Below are positions 1 to 9,297 of a stretch of DNA of 64,000 nucleotides, in pieces. Source of the stretch: Bacteroidota bacterium (lineage in GTDB: Bacteria; Bacteroidota; Bacteroidia; Cytophagales; Spirosomataceae); NCBI GenBank assembly GCA_020161355.1, contig JAIUOF010000001.1, positions 682,001 to 746,000 of the forward strand, given 5' to 3'. The notes beneath the pieces were generated by a model. That model ran no database searches, was not told where the DNA came from, and saw only the letters and a program-made list of their open reading frames with translations. Each line of letters opens with the position of its first letter. The first letter of the stretch is position 1. The translations under genes and the position numbers were made by a program.

Positions 1-1
1 A

Positions 2-496
2 ACATTCAAATATTTGGCTTACTACAAACCTCGCGGCGTAGAAACCACCCTAAACCCGGAAATCCCTGATAATCTGATCAATATTTTGCCTTTTTCGGAT
101 GTATTTCCGGTTGGAAGACTGGACAAAGCCTCTGAAGGTCTGCTCATTTTGACAGACGACGGCCGGTATTACGATAAGATTCTGAGAAAAGAAAACAAAA
201 CCGAAAAGGAATATCTGGTTAAAGTCGATAAACCCATCACTGAGGAGTTTATTGAAAACATGGCCTCAGGAATAAAAATAATGGGCAAAATGACGCTTCC
301 TTGTGAAGTTATAAAAGTTTCTGATTCAGAATTCAGGATTGTTCTGGTTCAGGGACTTAACCGGCAAATCAGGAGGATGTGCTATAAATTGGGTTACGAG
401 GTTCTTTTTTTGCAAAGAATAAGAATTGGTAATGTTTTTTTGGATAAATTGGAACCGGGAATGTGGCGGGAAATATCAAAAACCGACCTGAATTAA
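2..496 (+). CDS. RluF-like 23S rRNA pseudouridine synthase (5' end outside window)
   Basis: The reading frame is open from the left edge, so the N-terminus, with any S4 RNA-binding domain, lies outside the window. The visible 164 residues are the catalytic domain of the RsuA/RluB/E/F family, which isomerises uridine to pseudouridine in ribosomal RNA. The signature GRLDKASEGLLILT carries the catalytic Asp. Further on come KEYLVKVDKPITEEFIE and QGLNRQIRRMC, which are closest to the RluF branch from memory. The frame ends at a TAA 15 bases before the next gene. A TTG near the left edge is not the true start, because homologous sequence (KYLAYYKPRG) runs upstream of it. Family sure; exact rRNA target is inferred. 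Confidence 0.9.
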   Translation, partial: TFKYLAYYKPRGVETTLNPEIPDNLINILPFSDVFPVGRLDKASEGLLILTDDGRYYDKILRKENKTEKEYLVKVDKPITEEFIENMASGIKIMGKMTLPCEVIKVSDSEFRIVLVQGLNRQIRRMCYKLGYEVLFLQRIRIGNVFLDKLEPGMWREISKTDLN

Positions 497-511
497 ATCA
501 AAATCAAAGTC

Positions 512-1042
512 ATGAACAAAACGGAAATCATTCAGAACCTCGAAGATAAGCATCAGGCATTTATTTCGTATATCGATGGACTTTCTCAGGATGAGTTTGA
601 ATATGCTTTTCAGGACAAATGGTCGGCGGGACAACAATTGGAACATATCATCAAGAGTGTAAAGCCTTTGAATCAGGGTTTTATGTTGCCCAATTTTATG
701 CTAAAAATGATCTTTGGCACCACAAACCGTCCCAGTCGTACTTATGACGAAGTTTTTACCAAATACCATCAAAAGCTTGAAGCAGGAGGAAGAGCAACTT
801 CAAGATTTATTCCCAAAGAAGTACCTTTCACAGCAAAAAAGAAGCTCATTTTGACATTGGAAAGGCAAATCAAAAAATTGGGAAAACAAGTCAATGCATT
901 TTCGGAAAATGATTTGGATTATCTGATTGCCCCTCACCCACTGCTCGGGAAGTTGACACTAAGAGAATTGCTTTACTTCACCATTTTTCATGTGGAGCAT
1001 CACCAATTATTGATTGAAAAATATTTGAAAGAAAAAAATTAG
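512..1042 (+). CDS. DinB-like four-helix protein
   Basis: A 176-residue protein with the DinB/YfiT layout: an N-terminal helix, then WSAGQQLEHIIKS in the usual place of the first metal-ligand His, and a C-terminal FHVEHHQLLIEKYL with the clustered histidines typical of the superfamily. Members bind a metal through a His triad and often act as thiol-dependent transferases or stress proteins; the substrate here is unknown. It is probably cotranscribed with the pseudouridine synthase 15 bases upstream. Its last bases overlap the stop of the convergent transporter gene by four bases. Confidence 0.75.
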   Translation: MNKTEIIQNLEDKHQAFISYIDGLSQDEFEYAFQDKWSAGQQLEHIIKSVKPLNQGFMLPNFMLKMIFGTTNRPSRTYDEVFTKYHQKLEAGGRATSRFIPKEVPFTAKKKLILTLERQIKKLGKQVNAFSENDLDYLIAPHPLLGKLTLRELLYFTIFHVEHHQLLIEKYLKEKN

Positions 1043-2079
1043 CCTTCTCCCAGGAAAATTGAAACTGATTTTAATTTTTCAGTTTTATCGGCCATTAATT
1101 TTAGAATACTAATCATCGGGATAAACAATATCATACCGGATGCCCCCCAGAAAATTCCACCCAAAATGATTGCAATAAAAATACCCAACGTATTAATTTT
1201 AAGCCTGTTGCTTACAATATAAGGAAACAATATATAGGCTTCCAGGACTTGTACAATGCCAAAAACTATGATTACATATAGAGCATACCAGACTGAATCA
1301 TAAGTAACCCAGGCTACGCTGATGGGCAAAAGCGAGGCCGCCATAATACCTACATAAGGAATAAAAGTTAGCACCGAAGCCAGGAAACCAAACAATACAG
1401 GATGAGGAATGCCAATAATAGCAAGCCCAATGCTGTTGAGAATTCCAACTGACAGATATACCAGGGCCATACCTTTTACAAAATCATAGTACGATTTTAT
1501 CGTTTCGATTAAGACTTGCCGTATTGATTCTCTCTTATCAGCGGGGAATAAAGAGTAAAGTGTTTGACTCAGGAGTTTATGATAAACCAAAATTAAAATG
1601 GCAAAGACCGGAACCATTATAACAGTAAAGATTCCCTCGGAGAGCGAGGACACCATACTTTGTAAAAATGCCAGTGCTTTTCCACCTGATTGATCCAATA
1701 GATTTTGTAAAAAAACTTTTTGTGATGCAGCACTATAATTAAAGTTTTGAGCCACCAACCCACTCACATTCTCTATGGCTTCGAAAAGTTTACTCCTCAG
1801 ACTAGTCCATTCTCTGGTAAACTCGAGAATTTGATTGACAAGCAGAAAAAGTACAAAAACCAAAAATAAGAAAACCACAACAACGGGCATTCCAAATGCA
1901 AGAATTGCCGGAAACCGTTTGGATATCAACCAGTTAGAAACAGGAAAAAGTACAAAGCTTATCAGCATTCCAAATGCCAGCGGAATGAATAGCATTCGTC
2001 CAAAATATAGAATAAAGGAAATCAGCACTACATATTGCAGGATTTCCAAAGATTTGACGCTTTTTCCTGAGCCAGCCAT
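1039..2079 (-). CDS. AI-2E family (PerM/DUF20) transporter
   Basis: A 346-residue polytopic inner-membrane protein with about seven hydrophobic segments, grouped as in the AI-2E/PerM family: two N-terminal helices (residues 12-45), one at 60-85, then a soluble stretch with amphipathic helices at about 90-145, and a C-terminal block of helices. The family motif region IPHPVLFGFLASVLTFIPYVG is present in the second half. Members export autoinducer-2 or act in ion or osmotic homeostasis; the substrate cannot be read from sequence. Length is typical (about 350). It starts at ATG 2079 and is convergent with the DinB-like gene. Confidence 0.88.
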   Translation of the reverse strand: MAGSGKSVKSLEILQYVVLISFILYFGRMLFIPLAFGMLISFVLFPVSNWLISKRFPAILAFGMPVVVVFLFLVFVLFLLVNQILEFTREWTSLRSKLFEAIENVSGLVAQNFNYSAASQKVFLQNLLDQSGGKALAFLQSMVSSLSEGIFTVIMVPVFAILILVYHKLLSQTLYSLFPADKRESIRQVLIETIKSYYDFVKGMALVYLSVGILNSIGLAIIGIPHPVLFGFLASVLTFIPYVGIMAASLLPISVAWVTYDSVWYALYVIIVFGIVQVLEAYILFPYIVSNRLKINTLGIFIAIILGGIFWGASGMILFIPMISILKLMADKTEKLKSVSIFLGEG

Positions 2080-2130
2080 ATTTCTGTAATGATTTGAATC
2101 ATTAAGATAATCGGTTTATAATTCAAAACC

Positions 2131-2155
2131 AAAAAAGCCCACTGAATAATGGGCT
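2131..2155 (-). terminator. Rho-independent terminator after the SRPBCC gene
   Basis: On the minus strand the stem AGCCCA / TGGGCT with an 8-base loop is followed at once by six T. It lies between the stop of the SRPBCC gene and the start of the AI-2E transporter, so it should end the SRPBCC transcript. Confidence 0.75.
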
Positions 2156-2188
2156 GTTATATGGTCAGAATTATTCAAACTCTAATCC

Positions 2189-2611
2189 TTAATTATTCTC
2201 AACATAATTTTTGAAATTATCGAGAATACCTTGCCAGCCTGATTGCTGTAGTTCACGTGAGTTCATATTTTCAGGATCAAAAACTTCGGTGAGCATAACC
2301 TGATCACTATCTTGCCTGAAGATTACCTCGGCTTCTCTCCCGTCTTCCATAACAAAGTGAATCAGCTCATGCTCAACCACTTTGGTGTAGGTTCCAATAA
2401 AATCAAACCCCGCACTGCCGTCCCGGGCTTCCATCCTGAAAAGAAATTTACCACCTTCATGCAGATCGATTTCAGCATGTGGTGTATGCCAGCTGGGGTG
2501 ACCCGTATTCCAGATGATATTATGCTCAGGGCTTTTATAATATTCCCAGACTTTACTTATCGGTGCATTGATGGTGACACTTACCTTGATTCTTGATGAT
2601 TCCATATCCAT
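2189..2611 (-). CDS. SRPBCC (AHSA1-like) domain protein
   Basis: A 140-residue START/Bet v1-like protein. The order KVSVTINAPISKVWEYYKS, then WHTPHAEIDLHEGGKFLFRME, then a C-terminal GWQGILDNFKNYV is the usual pattern of the AHSA1/SRPBCC group, where N-terminal strand and last helix close a hydrophobic pocket. Members bind small hydrophobic ligands or stimulate Hsp90; the ligand is unknown. A second in-frame Met lies two codons inside the annotated start. A clear terminator follows, so it is probably monocistronic. Confidence 0.8.
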   Translation of the reverse strand: MDMESSRIKVSVTINAPISKVWEYYKSPEHNIIWNTGHPSWHTPHAEIDLHEGGKFLFRMEARDGSAGFDFIGTYTKVVEHELIHFVMEDGREAEVIFRQDSDQVMLTEVFDPENMNSRELQQSGWQGILDNFKNYVENN

Positions 2612-2712
2612 TGTTTTTTTTTACAAAAATATGCTTTCGATTTTCTTTTTCACAATGCCATTCTTGCCAAATTATAGGGGGATTCTGTCAAAAAGCTTAC
2701 CGTTAAATAAAA

Positions 2713-2761
2713 CCCTACTAACATTAGTAGTACCGCTCCATTTTATTCAAACCTAGTTTTG
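2713..2761 (+). promoter_or_regulatory. Palindromic operator plus -7 box upstream of surface-protein gene
   Basis: The 20-base block CCCTACTAACATTAGTAGTA (2713-2732) contains perfect 7-base arms CTACTAA / TTAGTAG separated by CA. After 21 bases comes TAGTTTTG (2754-2761), which fits the Bacteroidota -7 consensus TAnnTTTG. The gene starts 20 bases later. The same 20 bases at the same 21-base distance from a TAnnTTTG box occur before the gene at 48780. The palindrome lies just upstream of or over the -33 position, so an activator or repressor site is likely. Confidence 0.7.
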
Positions 2762-2781
2762 TTGCAATTAAAAAATAAGCT

Positions 2782-4128
2782 ATGAGAAAATTTTTCATTT
2801 TGTATTTACTAACTCAAACCTACTTTGTAAATGGTCAGGTAGAAACCAGAGCCGACTCCATTATAATCAAATCGAAACTAAGAATCAAAAACCACAATGA
2901 GGGTGTTGGAAAGGTATTAACTTCTGATATCGATGGAAATGCCACCTGGCAGGCTATTCCGGTCTCACCTTCCAGCAACTGGCAGGTTGTTGGCACCAAC
3001 TCTGCGAGAGGTGGATTTAATAACAATATCTCAGATGGTACGAGTAACACAGTACTAATTGGAGAAAGTAACAATCAGACTTCAGGGCAATATCTTTATG
3101 GCCTTGGTTGGGGACTGGAGCCGAGAGGATTTGGAGTTACTACTTTGGGAAGTTTCAATATCATTCCAACAGGTTCAAATACCACTTGGGTAGCCTCAGA
3201 CCCACTTTTTGTGATGGGAAATGGAAACTCCAACGCTACCCGTTCCAATGCTTTTATGGTATTGAAGGATGGGAAATTTGGAATTAACAGACTTCAATCT
3301 GACTTATCAACCAATACGCAAAAATTCCAGGTAAGTGGCGGAGCCTTGATAGAGGGCGGTTTAAAATTACCAACCGGAGCCGCCACCGGAAGATATTTAA
3401 GATCAGATGCCTCAGGAAATGCAACCTGGGCGGTATTTCCGACATTTTCTTTATCGCTGCCTTATTCAGATGGCATTTCGAGCACCTCCACAGCATTCAA
3501 TATTATCAATACCAATACATCGGGTTATGCTTTTCATTCCGAAGGAAATGTAAAACTTCAATATATTAATGAGGCACCCGGCAGAATATTATTTTCGACA
3601 GATGATCAAGGGGATGCAAAATGGGAAAATGGCAATTGTATCAGCAAATGCTCCTTTTCTCTAACGAGAAATTTGAAAGCCAGTATTCCAAGTGGAAGCG
3701 TTCAGTTCCTGCCTTTTACAGTAGAAAATTTTGATATATGTGGTGCCTCAACGTTTGTTAATATAGCAGGAGACAATGATTTTCATTACTATAGTGCTCC
3801 TAATGACGGAATTTATCAATTCGAATTTAACGGGACCTTCCAAACCACTATAAATTACGCTTTGATGATTCATAAACTAAACGCATCAAATGCTCCGGTT
3901 ACCCAAATATTTTCTGCTACCTGTCAGGGTAATGCTTCTGAAGTTTCTCAACGTTATACGGCAATTGTACAATTGACAGCAGGAGACAAAATTGCCCCGA
4001 CTATACAAGGGTTTAATGCCTCCGGAAGCATGGCATTCAACAATTCAGACAACCCATTGGCTTGTACTTTTACCGGACATATTATCGAATCCACAGACTG
4101 TACCGCCTTAAAGAGCAACGCTAAATAA
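2782..4128 (+). CDS. Exported tail-fibre-like protein with C1q-like C-terminal domain
   Basis: A 448-residue exported protein with a Sec signal peptide (residues 1-19, cut after VNGQ). Three copies of a short module (GKVLTSDIDGNATWQ, GRYLRSDASGNATWA, GRILFSTDDQGDAKWE) are spaced along it, as in many Bacteroidota tail-fibre-like surface proteins. The last ~150 residues, with alternating beta strands, YYSAPNDGIYQFEFNGTF and a final TFTGHIIE, resemble a C1q/TNF-like jelly roll; this is inference from pattern. There is no type IX tail. The gene is followed after 8 bases by a LytTR regulator, probably in one transcript from the palindromic promoter upstream. Confidence 0.7.
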   Translation: MRKFFILYLLTQTYFVNGQVETRADSIIIKSKLRIKNHNEGVGKVLTSDIDGNATWQAIPVSPSSNWQVVGTNSARGGFNNNISDGTSNTVLIGESNNQTSGQYLYGLGWGLEPRGFGVTTLGSFNIIPTGSNTTWVASDPLFVMGNGNSNATRSNAFMVLKDGKFGINRLQSDLSTNTQKFQVSGGALIEGGLKLPTGAATGRYLRSDASGNATWAVFPTFSLSLPYSDGISSTSTAFNIINTNTSGYAFHSEGNVKLQYINEAPGRILFSTDDQGDAKWENGNCISKCSFSLTRNLKASIPSGSVQFLPFTVENFDICGASTFVNIAGDNDFHYYSAPNDGIYQFEFNGTFQTTINYALMIHKLNASNAPVTQIFSATCQGNASEVSQRYTAIVQLTAGDKIAPTIQGFNASGSMAFNNSDNPLACTFTGHIIESTDCTALKSNAK

Positions 4129-4136
4129 TCTTTAAC

Positions 4137-4508
4137 ATGAAAACTACCAGAAAAAAACTCACCAAAGATTTTAGTATGAACCTGGCACCATTTACAGATG
4201 TGCATGTGGGTTCCAGAATGGAGATCAGCCCAACCGAAATCGTGATGATTCAGGCAGATATCAGTTATTCTTATTTATATCTGAAAAGTGGCCTTAAGGT
4301 GATTGTAAGTACAAATATCCAGAAGCTGGAAGAGCGTTTTTTGCCTTTTAGAAATATGGTAAGGATTCACCGCTCTACGATGATCAATACGCAGTTTCTG
4401 AAATATGTGGATGGGAGTAACGCCTATCTGATCAATGACATGCATTGTGTAATTTCCAGGAGAAAGCGGAATGACTTATTTCAGGCTATTCAAATAATTA
4501 ATGCGTAA
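4137..4508 (+). CDS. Stand-alone LytTR DNA-binding protein
   Basis: A 123-residue protein that is almost entirely a LytTR domain. Visible are the opening strand PTEIVMIQADISYSYLYL, the central NIQKLEERFLPFRNMVRIHRSTMINTQFLKYV and the C-terminal CVISRRKRNDLF that carries the DNA-contact loop. LytTR proteins usually have an N-terminal receiver domain; here there are only about 30 residues before the domain and no receiver, so control by phosphorylation is unlikely. It follows a surface-protein gene by 8 bases and precedes another secreted gene by 46, which suggests local control of surface genes. Confidence 0.85.
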   Translation: MKTTRKKLTKDFSMNLAPFTDVHVGSRMEISPTEIVMIQADISYSYLYLKSGLKVIVSTNIQKLEERFLPFRNMVRIHRSTMINTQFLKYVDGSNAYLINDMHCVISRRKRNDLFQAIQIINA

Positions 4509-4554
4509 GCTATAATATTTCTATTAAAATACTAACAATCAAACGTTTAAACTC

Positions 4555-5583
4555 ATGAAAAAGACAGTTTTTACATTTTTAGCATTCCTGATTCTAGGTA
4601 ATACCTTAGCCACAGTTCGTAGGGTAAACAATAATGTAGGTGTTGAGCTGGTACCCAATATAGTATATTCAGCTTTTAAAGCTGCCCATGACGACTCATC
4701 GCCAGGCGATACCATCTATATTGAGCCATCAAACATCAACTACATCTTTACGGATGGTATTTCAAAGCGACTTGTAATAATAGGTAATGGTTATAATATT
4801 GGTACAAACGCCGGACTCGTTAACCCTCTTCCACAAAACACTTTCGAATCAAAAGTTCAGGGTTTTGAATCCGCAGGTGGAGGAGGTTTGCTAAAGATAA
4901 AGGTTGGTGCCCAGAACTCCTCTCTTATTGGTTTGTCTTTTCAAAACTCTGTTGTTATAGAATGTGGTGATGTATTGATAGAAAGATGCCAATTTATACC
5001 CAATATAAACTTAAGATTGAACTCCAACAATAATTTAGTGAAAAGCTGTTTTACAAAACAATTTGGTTCTACCCACGGAGCAATAATAGGAACAGGGCAA
5101 AACAATACCATTGAAAACTGCATTTTAGGAGATGGAGTAGCAGACTTGACTGGCATTACGGTAAGCCAGTCTGTTATTGATGGCATTAGTAATATAACCA
5201 ATGGTAACTTTACCAATTGCATAGTAAACAGTTCAATTTCTGGAGTTAATAATACCTATGCCCATTGCTTAAAAATAGGCGATACTTTTCCAACGCCCGG
5301 TATTAATAATAATATCGAAAATATAGTATTGGCCGATGTTTTTGTAGTAAGTAATCCGTTAAGCGGTAATGGAACACAAGATAAGGACTATCAACTAAAA
5401 GTAGGCTCGGCTGCTATTGGTACTGGTTTTGGTGGGGTTGATATGGGGGCTTTTGGGGGTGCCACACCTTATCGTTTATCTGGTCAGCCCCCAGTACCTG
5501 TGGTTACCAATTTATTTTTGAATGCGACAGGATCTACAACCTCGGGTTTAACAGGCAGCATCACCATCCAAAGCAACAACTAA
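4555..5583 (+). CDS. Exported right-handed beta-helix-like protein
   Basis: A 342-residue protein with a signal peptide (residues 1-19, MKKTVFTFLAFLILGNTLA). The middle (about 100-240) shows short repeated strands of the kind SLIGLSFQNSVVIECGDVLI and NTIENCILGDGV, the rhythm of a right-handed beta-helix as in pectate-lyase-like and adhesin proteins. No catalytic pattern is evident. The C-terminus (GSITIQSNN) lacks a recognisable type IX tail. It sits 5 bases before the next large secreted protein and is surely cotranscribed with it; a shared role at the cell surface is inferred. Confidence 0.6.
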   Translation: MKKTVFTFLAFLILGNTLATVRRVNNNVGVELVPNIVYSAFKAAHDDSSPGDTIYIEPSNINYIFTDGISKRLVIIGNGYNIGTNAGLVNPLPQNTFESKVQGFESAGGGGLLKIKVGAQNSSLIGLSFQNSVVIECGDVLIERCQFIPNINLRLNSNNNLVKSCFTKQFGSTHGAIIGTGQNNTIENCILGDGVADLTGITVSQSVIDGISNITNGNFTNCIVNSSISGVNNTYAHCLKIGDTFPTPGINNNIENIVLADVFVVSNPLSGNGTQDKDYQLKVGSAAIGTGFGGVDMGAFGGATPYRLSGQPPVPVVTNLFLNATGSTTSGLTGSITIQSNN

Positions 5584-5588
5584 TAGCA

Positions 5589-8500
5589 ATGAAAAAGATT
5601 TTTCTAAGCATTCTATTGTTAGGATGTTTTGGGCAATCTATAGCCCAGAGTATTCAGCGAATCGAATATTTTATAGATACTGACCCTGGTTTTGGAGCGG
5701 GGGTGGCTGTACCATTTTCAGGCACCACCACAGCTACTGCAAATTTGAGTATTCCGCTCGGAAGCGGCCTTGCTGTTGGTTTTCATAAGTTTTATTTACG
5801 TGCCAAAAATACCAACGGAACATGGTCAATGGTACAGCAACAAAATTTCTTTAAAACAAATTTACCAAGTGCAACACCTAACATCGTAAAACTCGAATAT
5901 TTTATAGATGCCGACCCTGGTTTTGGTTTGGCCAATGATTTAAGCATTACTTCGGGTCAATCCGTGACAAAAGCTTTAAACATTCCATTACCCTCAAATC
6001 TTCCCTTGGGTTTTCATAAGTTTTATATCCGAGCTAAAGATGCATCGGGCAAATGGAGTGTGGTATATCAGCAAAACTTCTTTAAAACCGATATCCTGCC
6101 TGCCCCACCCAATATTGTGAAAATGGAATATTTTGTAGATTCTGATCCTGGATTTGGTTCAGCGACGGATTTCCCAATTACTACAAGCCAAACGCTCAAT
6201 TTGGAAAATATCAACTTTACATTGCCTCCCGGTCTTTTGGAAGGTGATCATGTACTATATGTAAGAGTAAAGGATGCAAACGGAAAGTGGTCAATGGTAT
6301 CTTCTCCCAAATTCCGAAACTGCCCTACCGGTACTTTGCTTTCAGTAACCGGCAGTGCATACAAGTGTAACGGAACCACCGTTTTGAATGCAGTGGTCCC
6401 TCCGGGTACTGTCTCATATGTATGGGTAAAAGACAATTCAGAAATCGGTAATAACAATCAGCCAACACTTTCTGTAACTTCCGGAGGTAATTATGCCGTA
6501 AAAACCCAAACAGGCCTGACCAACGCCTGTAGTACACAGGTAAGCAATGTGGTGAAGGTGGTTTTCGCTTCGGAAGATAGCTTAGGGATTAAAAGCAACC
6601 GCACCCTCATCAATTGCAACCAACCAGCTGCCTTGAGCATAGATTCAACCAAAAGTAATTTTTCAGCCTCGGAATTTACGACTTTCCAATGGTTCAAAGA
6701 CAATGCTTCGTTCACAACAGGACCAAATGCAACTGTTATTACAAAAGGCATTTACAAACTACGGGTGAACTATTCAGGTCCTTTGGCTGCTTGTACTGTT
6801 AAGGAGTCGCAGGAAATCACCCTCTCTGAATTGCCTGTTTCATTAAATATTTCGCCAATTTCACATCAACCCAATGTTTTGAAACTTTGTACGGGTTCTA
6901 CGGTGGATTTTCTTGCTGAAACTTCCATGGAGGGAAATCAAAGCTTTCAATGGTTTAGAAATGACGTAGCAATTGGAGGAGCTACACAATCTCAGGTGAC
7001 CAATATTAGTCAGGCAGGGTTATATAAATATCAGGTGAGTGTTGGTTTATGCCAAAATCTGACTTCAGGTGTGGTGGAAGTTCAATTGGTGGCAGGTTCT
7101 GTGTCTGCTCCATCCATCAGTTTAACTTCAGGAACTCTAAATACCTGTCCGGGCAGCACAGCCACTTTAAGCATAAGCAGCTGCACAGGCACTACCATCT
7201 GGAGCAATCAGGTGGTAGGAACTACGCTGGATGTAATACAACTCAATTCCCCTCAAACCTATTCGGCTTATTGTCTCAACGGCTGCATGTATAAGTCGAA
7301 TAATTCGCTTACATTCCTTCCCTTACCTGCCACTATTCCTGCTCCAAAAATTCTGACCGATTTACCACCTTTCACAAGTACTTATACAGTCAAACATAGC
7401 TCAAGAACCCATGGAGATGCTTTCAGATACAATAACTATGATTCGCCTTTAGCCATAGCCCCGCTTCAGGGAAGCACAAGTTATTATATTGATGATCAGA
7501 TGACTATGAATGCTTTTCTGCCCTCAGGGGCTTTGAAATTTCCTCAGATTATCGTTCATGGTGTGCCCAATACCAACGGGGGTGATATCGCAAGCGTAGG
7601 GTTCAACAAACTGCTTTTGGCAGGTGACACACCATCAGGAATCACCGGACTAAAAACACAAGCTGGCTTTGGCGGCAACGACCTTTGGCTTTTGTGGCGG
7701 GACATTGAAGGCAATTATCTGATGGACAAGGCTTTTGGTGGTAATGGAGGTGAAACTGCGGTAAAGATTCTTAAAAAAACAGAAAATGAGATTTTCGTTG
7801 TAGCCACCAGCACCTCGGGTATCAGTGGAAACAAAACCTCTGCCTCATTCGGAAATTCAGACATTTGGGTGATAAAAATAGATGGCAATGGCAACAAACT
7901 GGCTGAGGCAAGTTTTGGCGGAAGTAGTACAGATGAAGCCAGAGATGCCATCTTATTGAATAACGGCTCCATAGCTATCTTGGGCTCAAGTAGTTCTGGG
8001 CCTTCGGGAAATAAGACGAGTATTTTGAACAGTAACAGAGACCTTTGGTTGTTGCTGGTTGATCCTAATCTCAATCTGGTATGGGAGCGTAGTCTGGCAT
8101 TGCAAAATTCCAGCACCAATACAGGAAAAAGCCTGATTGAAAAAAACGGACACATTTTCGTAGCACAGGAGGGTGGTAAAATGGCTAAATATGACCTTTT
8201 GGGAAATTTGGTTGCCAACGTAGCATTTAATTTTACAGACCATAATCAGGCTACAACTTCTGGTTTTTCTTTTAAAAATTTGCTAAAAGGCCCAAACAAC
8301 GAAATGGTAGCGATCGGTGCGGGAAGCGGAAACGTAAGTATGAACGTAAATTCCGGAACGCTTTTGTTTGTTTATTCCAATATCATCAGTTTTGAATTTG
8401 ATGAGAACATGCTCGTAAACAGTCCTTCCAAAAAAACCTACGGCTCTTATTATACTGCGATGCCCGACACCCCGGGACGCGGATTTTACGATTCGGAAGG

Positions 8501-9095
8501 ACAACTAAATATTTTGCATGTAGGTGACGTACCCGCCTGTAGTACTTTGGTAGGAAATACCTATTTCGCCGACCACTCTGCCTACTACAATGTGCTGTGC
8601 AACAGGGGAAATATTACTGATGGCCATTGGTTTTTATGGAAAATGGGAAAGTACACCCTTACCGAGCAAACATTTACGGACTATTGCAAAGGAAAAGTAT
8701 TTGCCCTGCAGGCCAGTTATCTCGAAAATTTCCCTTTAGCCAATGGACTGGAGTTCAAATGGTCTAACGGCCAGACAGGCCAACACATTGAATATATCTC
8801 AAACACCAGTGAGCCGCTGTATGCTTTTGTAAACAAACCTGACCCCAATACCTGTGGTTCGCCGGTGGTAAAAGTACTGCATACTCCTTATCCTGATAAC
8901 CAAACGCTTAGTGGCAACCAAGGTACAGATCGGAAACGATATACTTATCAATATTTGGTTTCGACCGAAAAAATCCAAAATGCCGATACCGAATACCGGG
9001 CAGGCAGCAGCATCTTGCTTAATCCGGGTTTTGTGATGGTACCCAGCTCCGGGAAACCCTTCAAAGCCGAAATTGGAGGGTGTGTGAATAATTAG
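5589..9095 (+). CDS. Large exported multidomain surface protein with GC-type C-terminal tail
   Basis: A 1168-residue exported protein (signal peptide 1-19, ending QSIAQ). Residues ~20-240 hold three ~85-residue repeats, each starting with a variant of EYFIDxDPGFG and containing HKFYLRAKN...GTWSMVQQQNFF. Next come Ig/PKD-like segments (ca. 240-580), then a beta-propeller-like stretch with repeated FGGNDLWLL / FGNSDIWVI / NRDLWLLLV blades (ca. 650-850). The last ~40 residues (AGSSILLNPGF...FKAEIGGCVNN) match the type of C-terminal tail with a GC dipeptide near the end that I recall as a 3-coathanger-stack / GC-COOH anchor in type IX substrates. A strong terminator follows. Confidence 0.75.
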   Translation: MKKIFLSILLLGCFGQSIAQSIQRIEYFIDTDPGFGAGVAVPFSGTTTATANLSIPLGSGLAVGFHKFYLRAKNTNGTWSMVQQQNFFKTNLPSATPNIVKLEYFIDADPGFGLANDLSITSGQSVTKALNIPLPSNLPLGFHKFYIRAKDASGKWSVVYQQNFFKTDILPAPPNIVKMEYFVDSDPGFGSATDFPITTSQTLNLENINFTLPPGLLEGDHVLYVRVKDANGKWSMVSSPKFRNCPTGTLLSVTGSAYKCNGTTVLNAVVPPGTVSYVWVKDNSEIGNNNQPTLSVTSGGNYAVKTQTGLTNACSTQVSNVVKVVFASEDSLGIKSNRTLINCNQPAALSIDSTKSNFSASEFTTFQWFKDNASFTTGPNATVITKGIYKLRVNYSGPLAACTVKESQEITLSELPVSLNISPISHQPNVLKLCTGSTVDFLAETSMEGNQSFQWFRNDVAIGGATQSQVTNISQAGLYKYQVSVGLCQNLTSGVVEVQLVAGSVSAPSISLTSGTLNTCPGSTATLSISSCTGTTIWSNQVVGTTLDVIQLNSPQTYSAYCLNGCMYKSNNSLTFLPLPATIPAPKILTDLPPFTSTYTVKHSSRTHGDAFRYNNYDSPLAIAPLQGSTSYYIDDQMTMNAFLPSGALKFPQIIVHGVPNTNGGDIASVGFNKLLLAGDTPSGITGLKTQAGFGGNDLWLLWRDIEGNYLMDKAFGGNGGETAVKILKKTENEIFVVATSTSGISGNKTSASFGNSDIWVIKIDGNGNKLAEASFGGSSTDEARDAILLNNGSIAILGSSSSGPSGNKTSILNSNRDLWLLLVDPNLNLVWERSLALQNSSTNTGKSLIEKNGHIFVAQEGGKMAKYDLLGNLVANVAFNFTDHNQATTSGFSFKNLLKGPNNEMVAIGAGSGNVSMNVNSGTLLFVYSNIISFEFDENMLVNSPSKKTYGSYYTAMPDTPGRGFYDSEGQLNILHVGDVPACSTLVGNTYFADHSAYYNVLCNRGNITDGHWFLWKMGKYTLTEQTFTDYCKGKVFALQASYLENFPLANGLEFKWSNGQTGQHIEYISNTSEPLYAFVNKPDPNTCGSPVVKVLHTPYPDNQTLSGNQGTDRKRYTYQYLVSTEKIQNADTEYRAGSSILLNPGFVMVPSSGKPFKAEIGGCVNN

Positions 9096-9130
9096 AATTA
9101 ATAAATTTCACGAAAACTATTGATAGTCTT

Positions 9131-9162
9131 AAGCCCGGAAGATTTCTTTCGGGCTTTTTTTT
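9131..9162 (+). terminator. Rho-independent terminator of the 4.5-9.1 kb surface-protein operon
   Basis: AAGCCCG (9131-9137) pairs with CGGGCTT (9150-9156), followed by a run of T. It lies 36 bases after the stop of the 1168-residue protein. The 135 bases from here to the next gene show nothing else. Confidence 0.85.
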
Positions 9163-9297
9163 GAAAAAAACTCACAAAAGGTCGTTTCGCTATGCTCCGC
9201 CTGGAATTATGAACTAAGACTCAATTGTATATGATTAATAGAATCCGAAATAATTTTAACTCATCGTGATAAACTATTTGATCCTGAATAATTTCAA

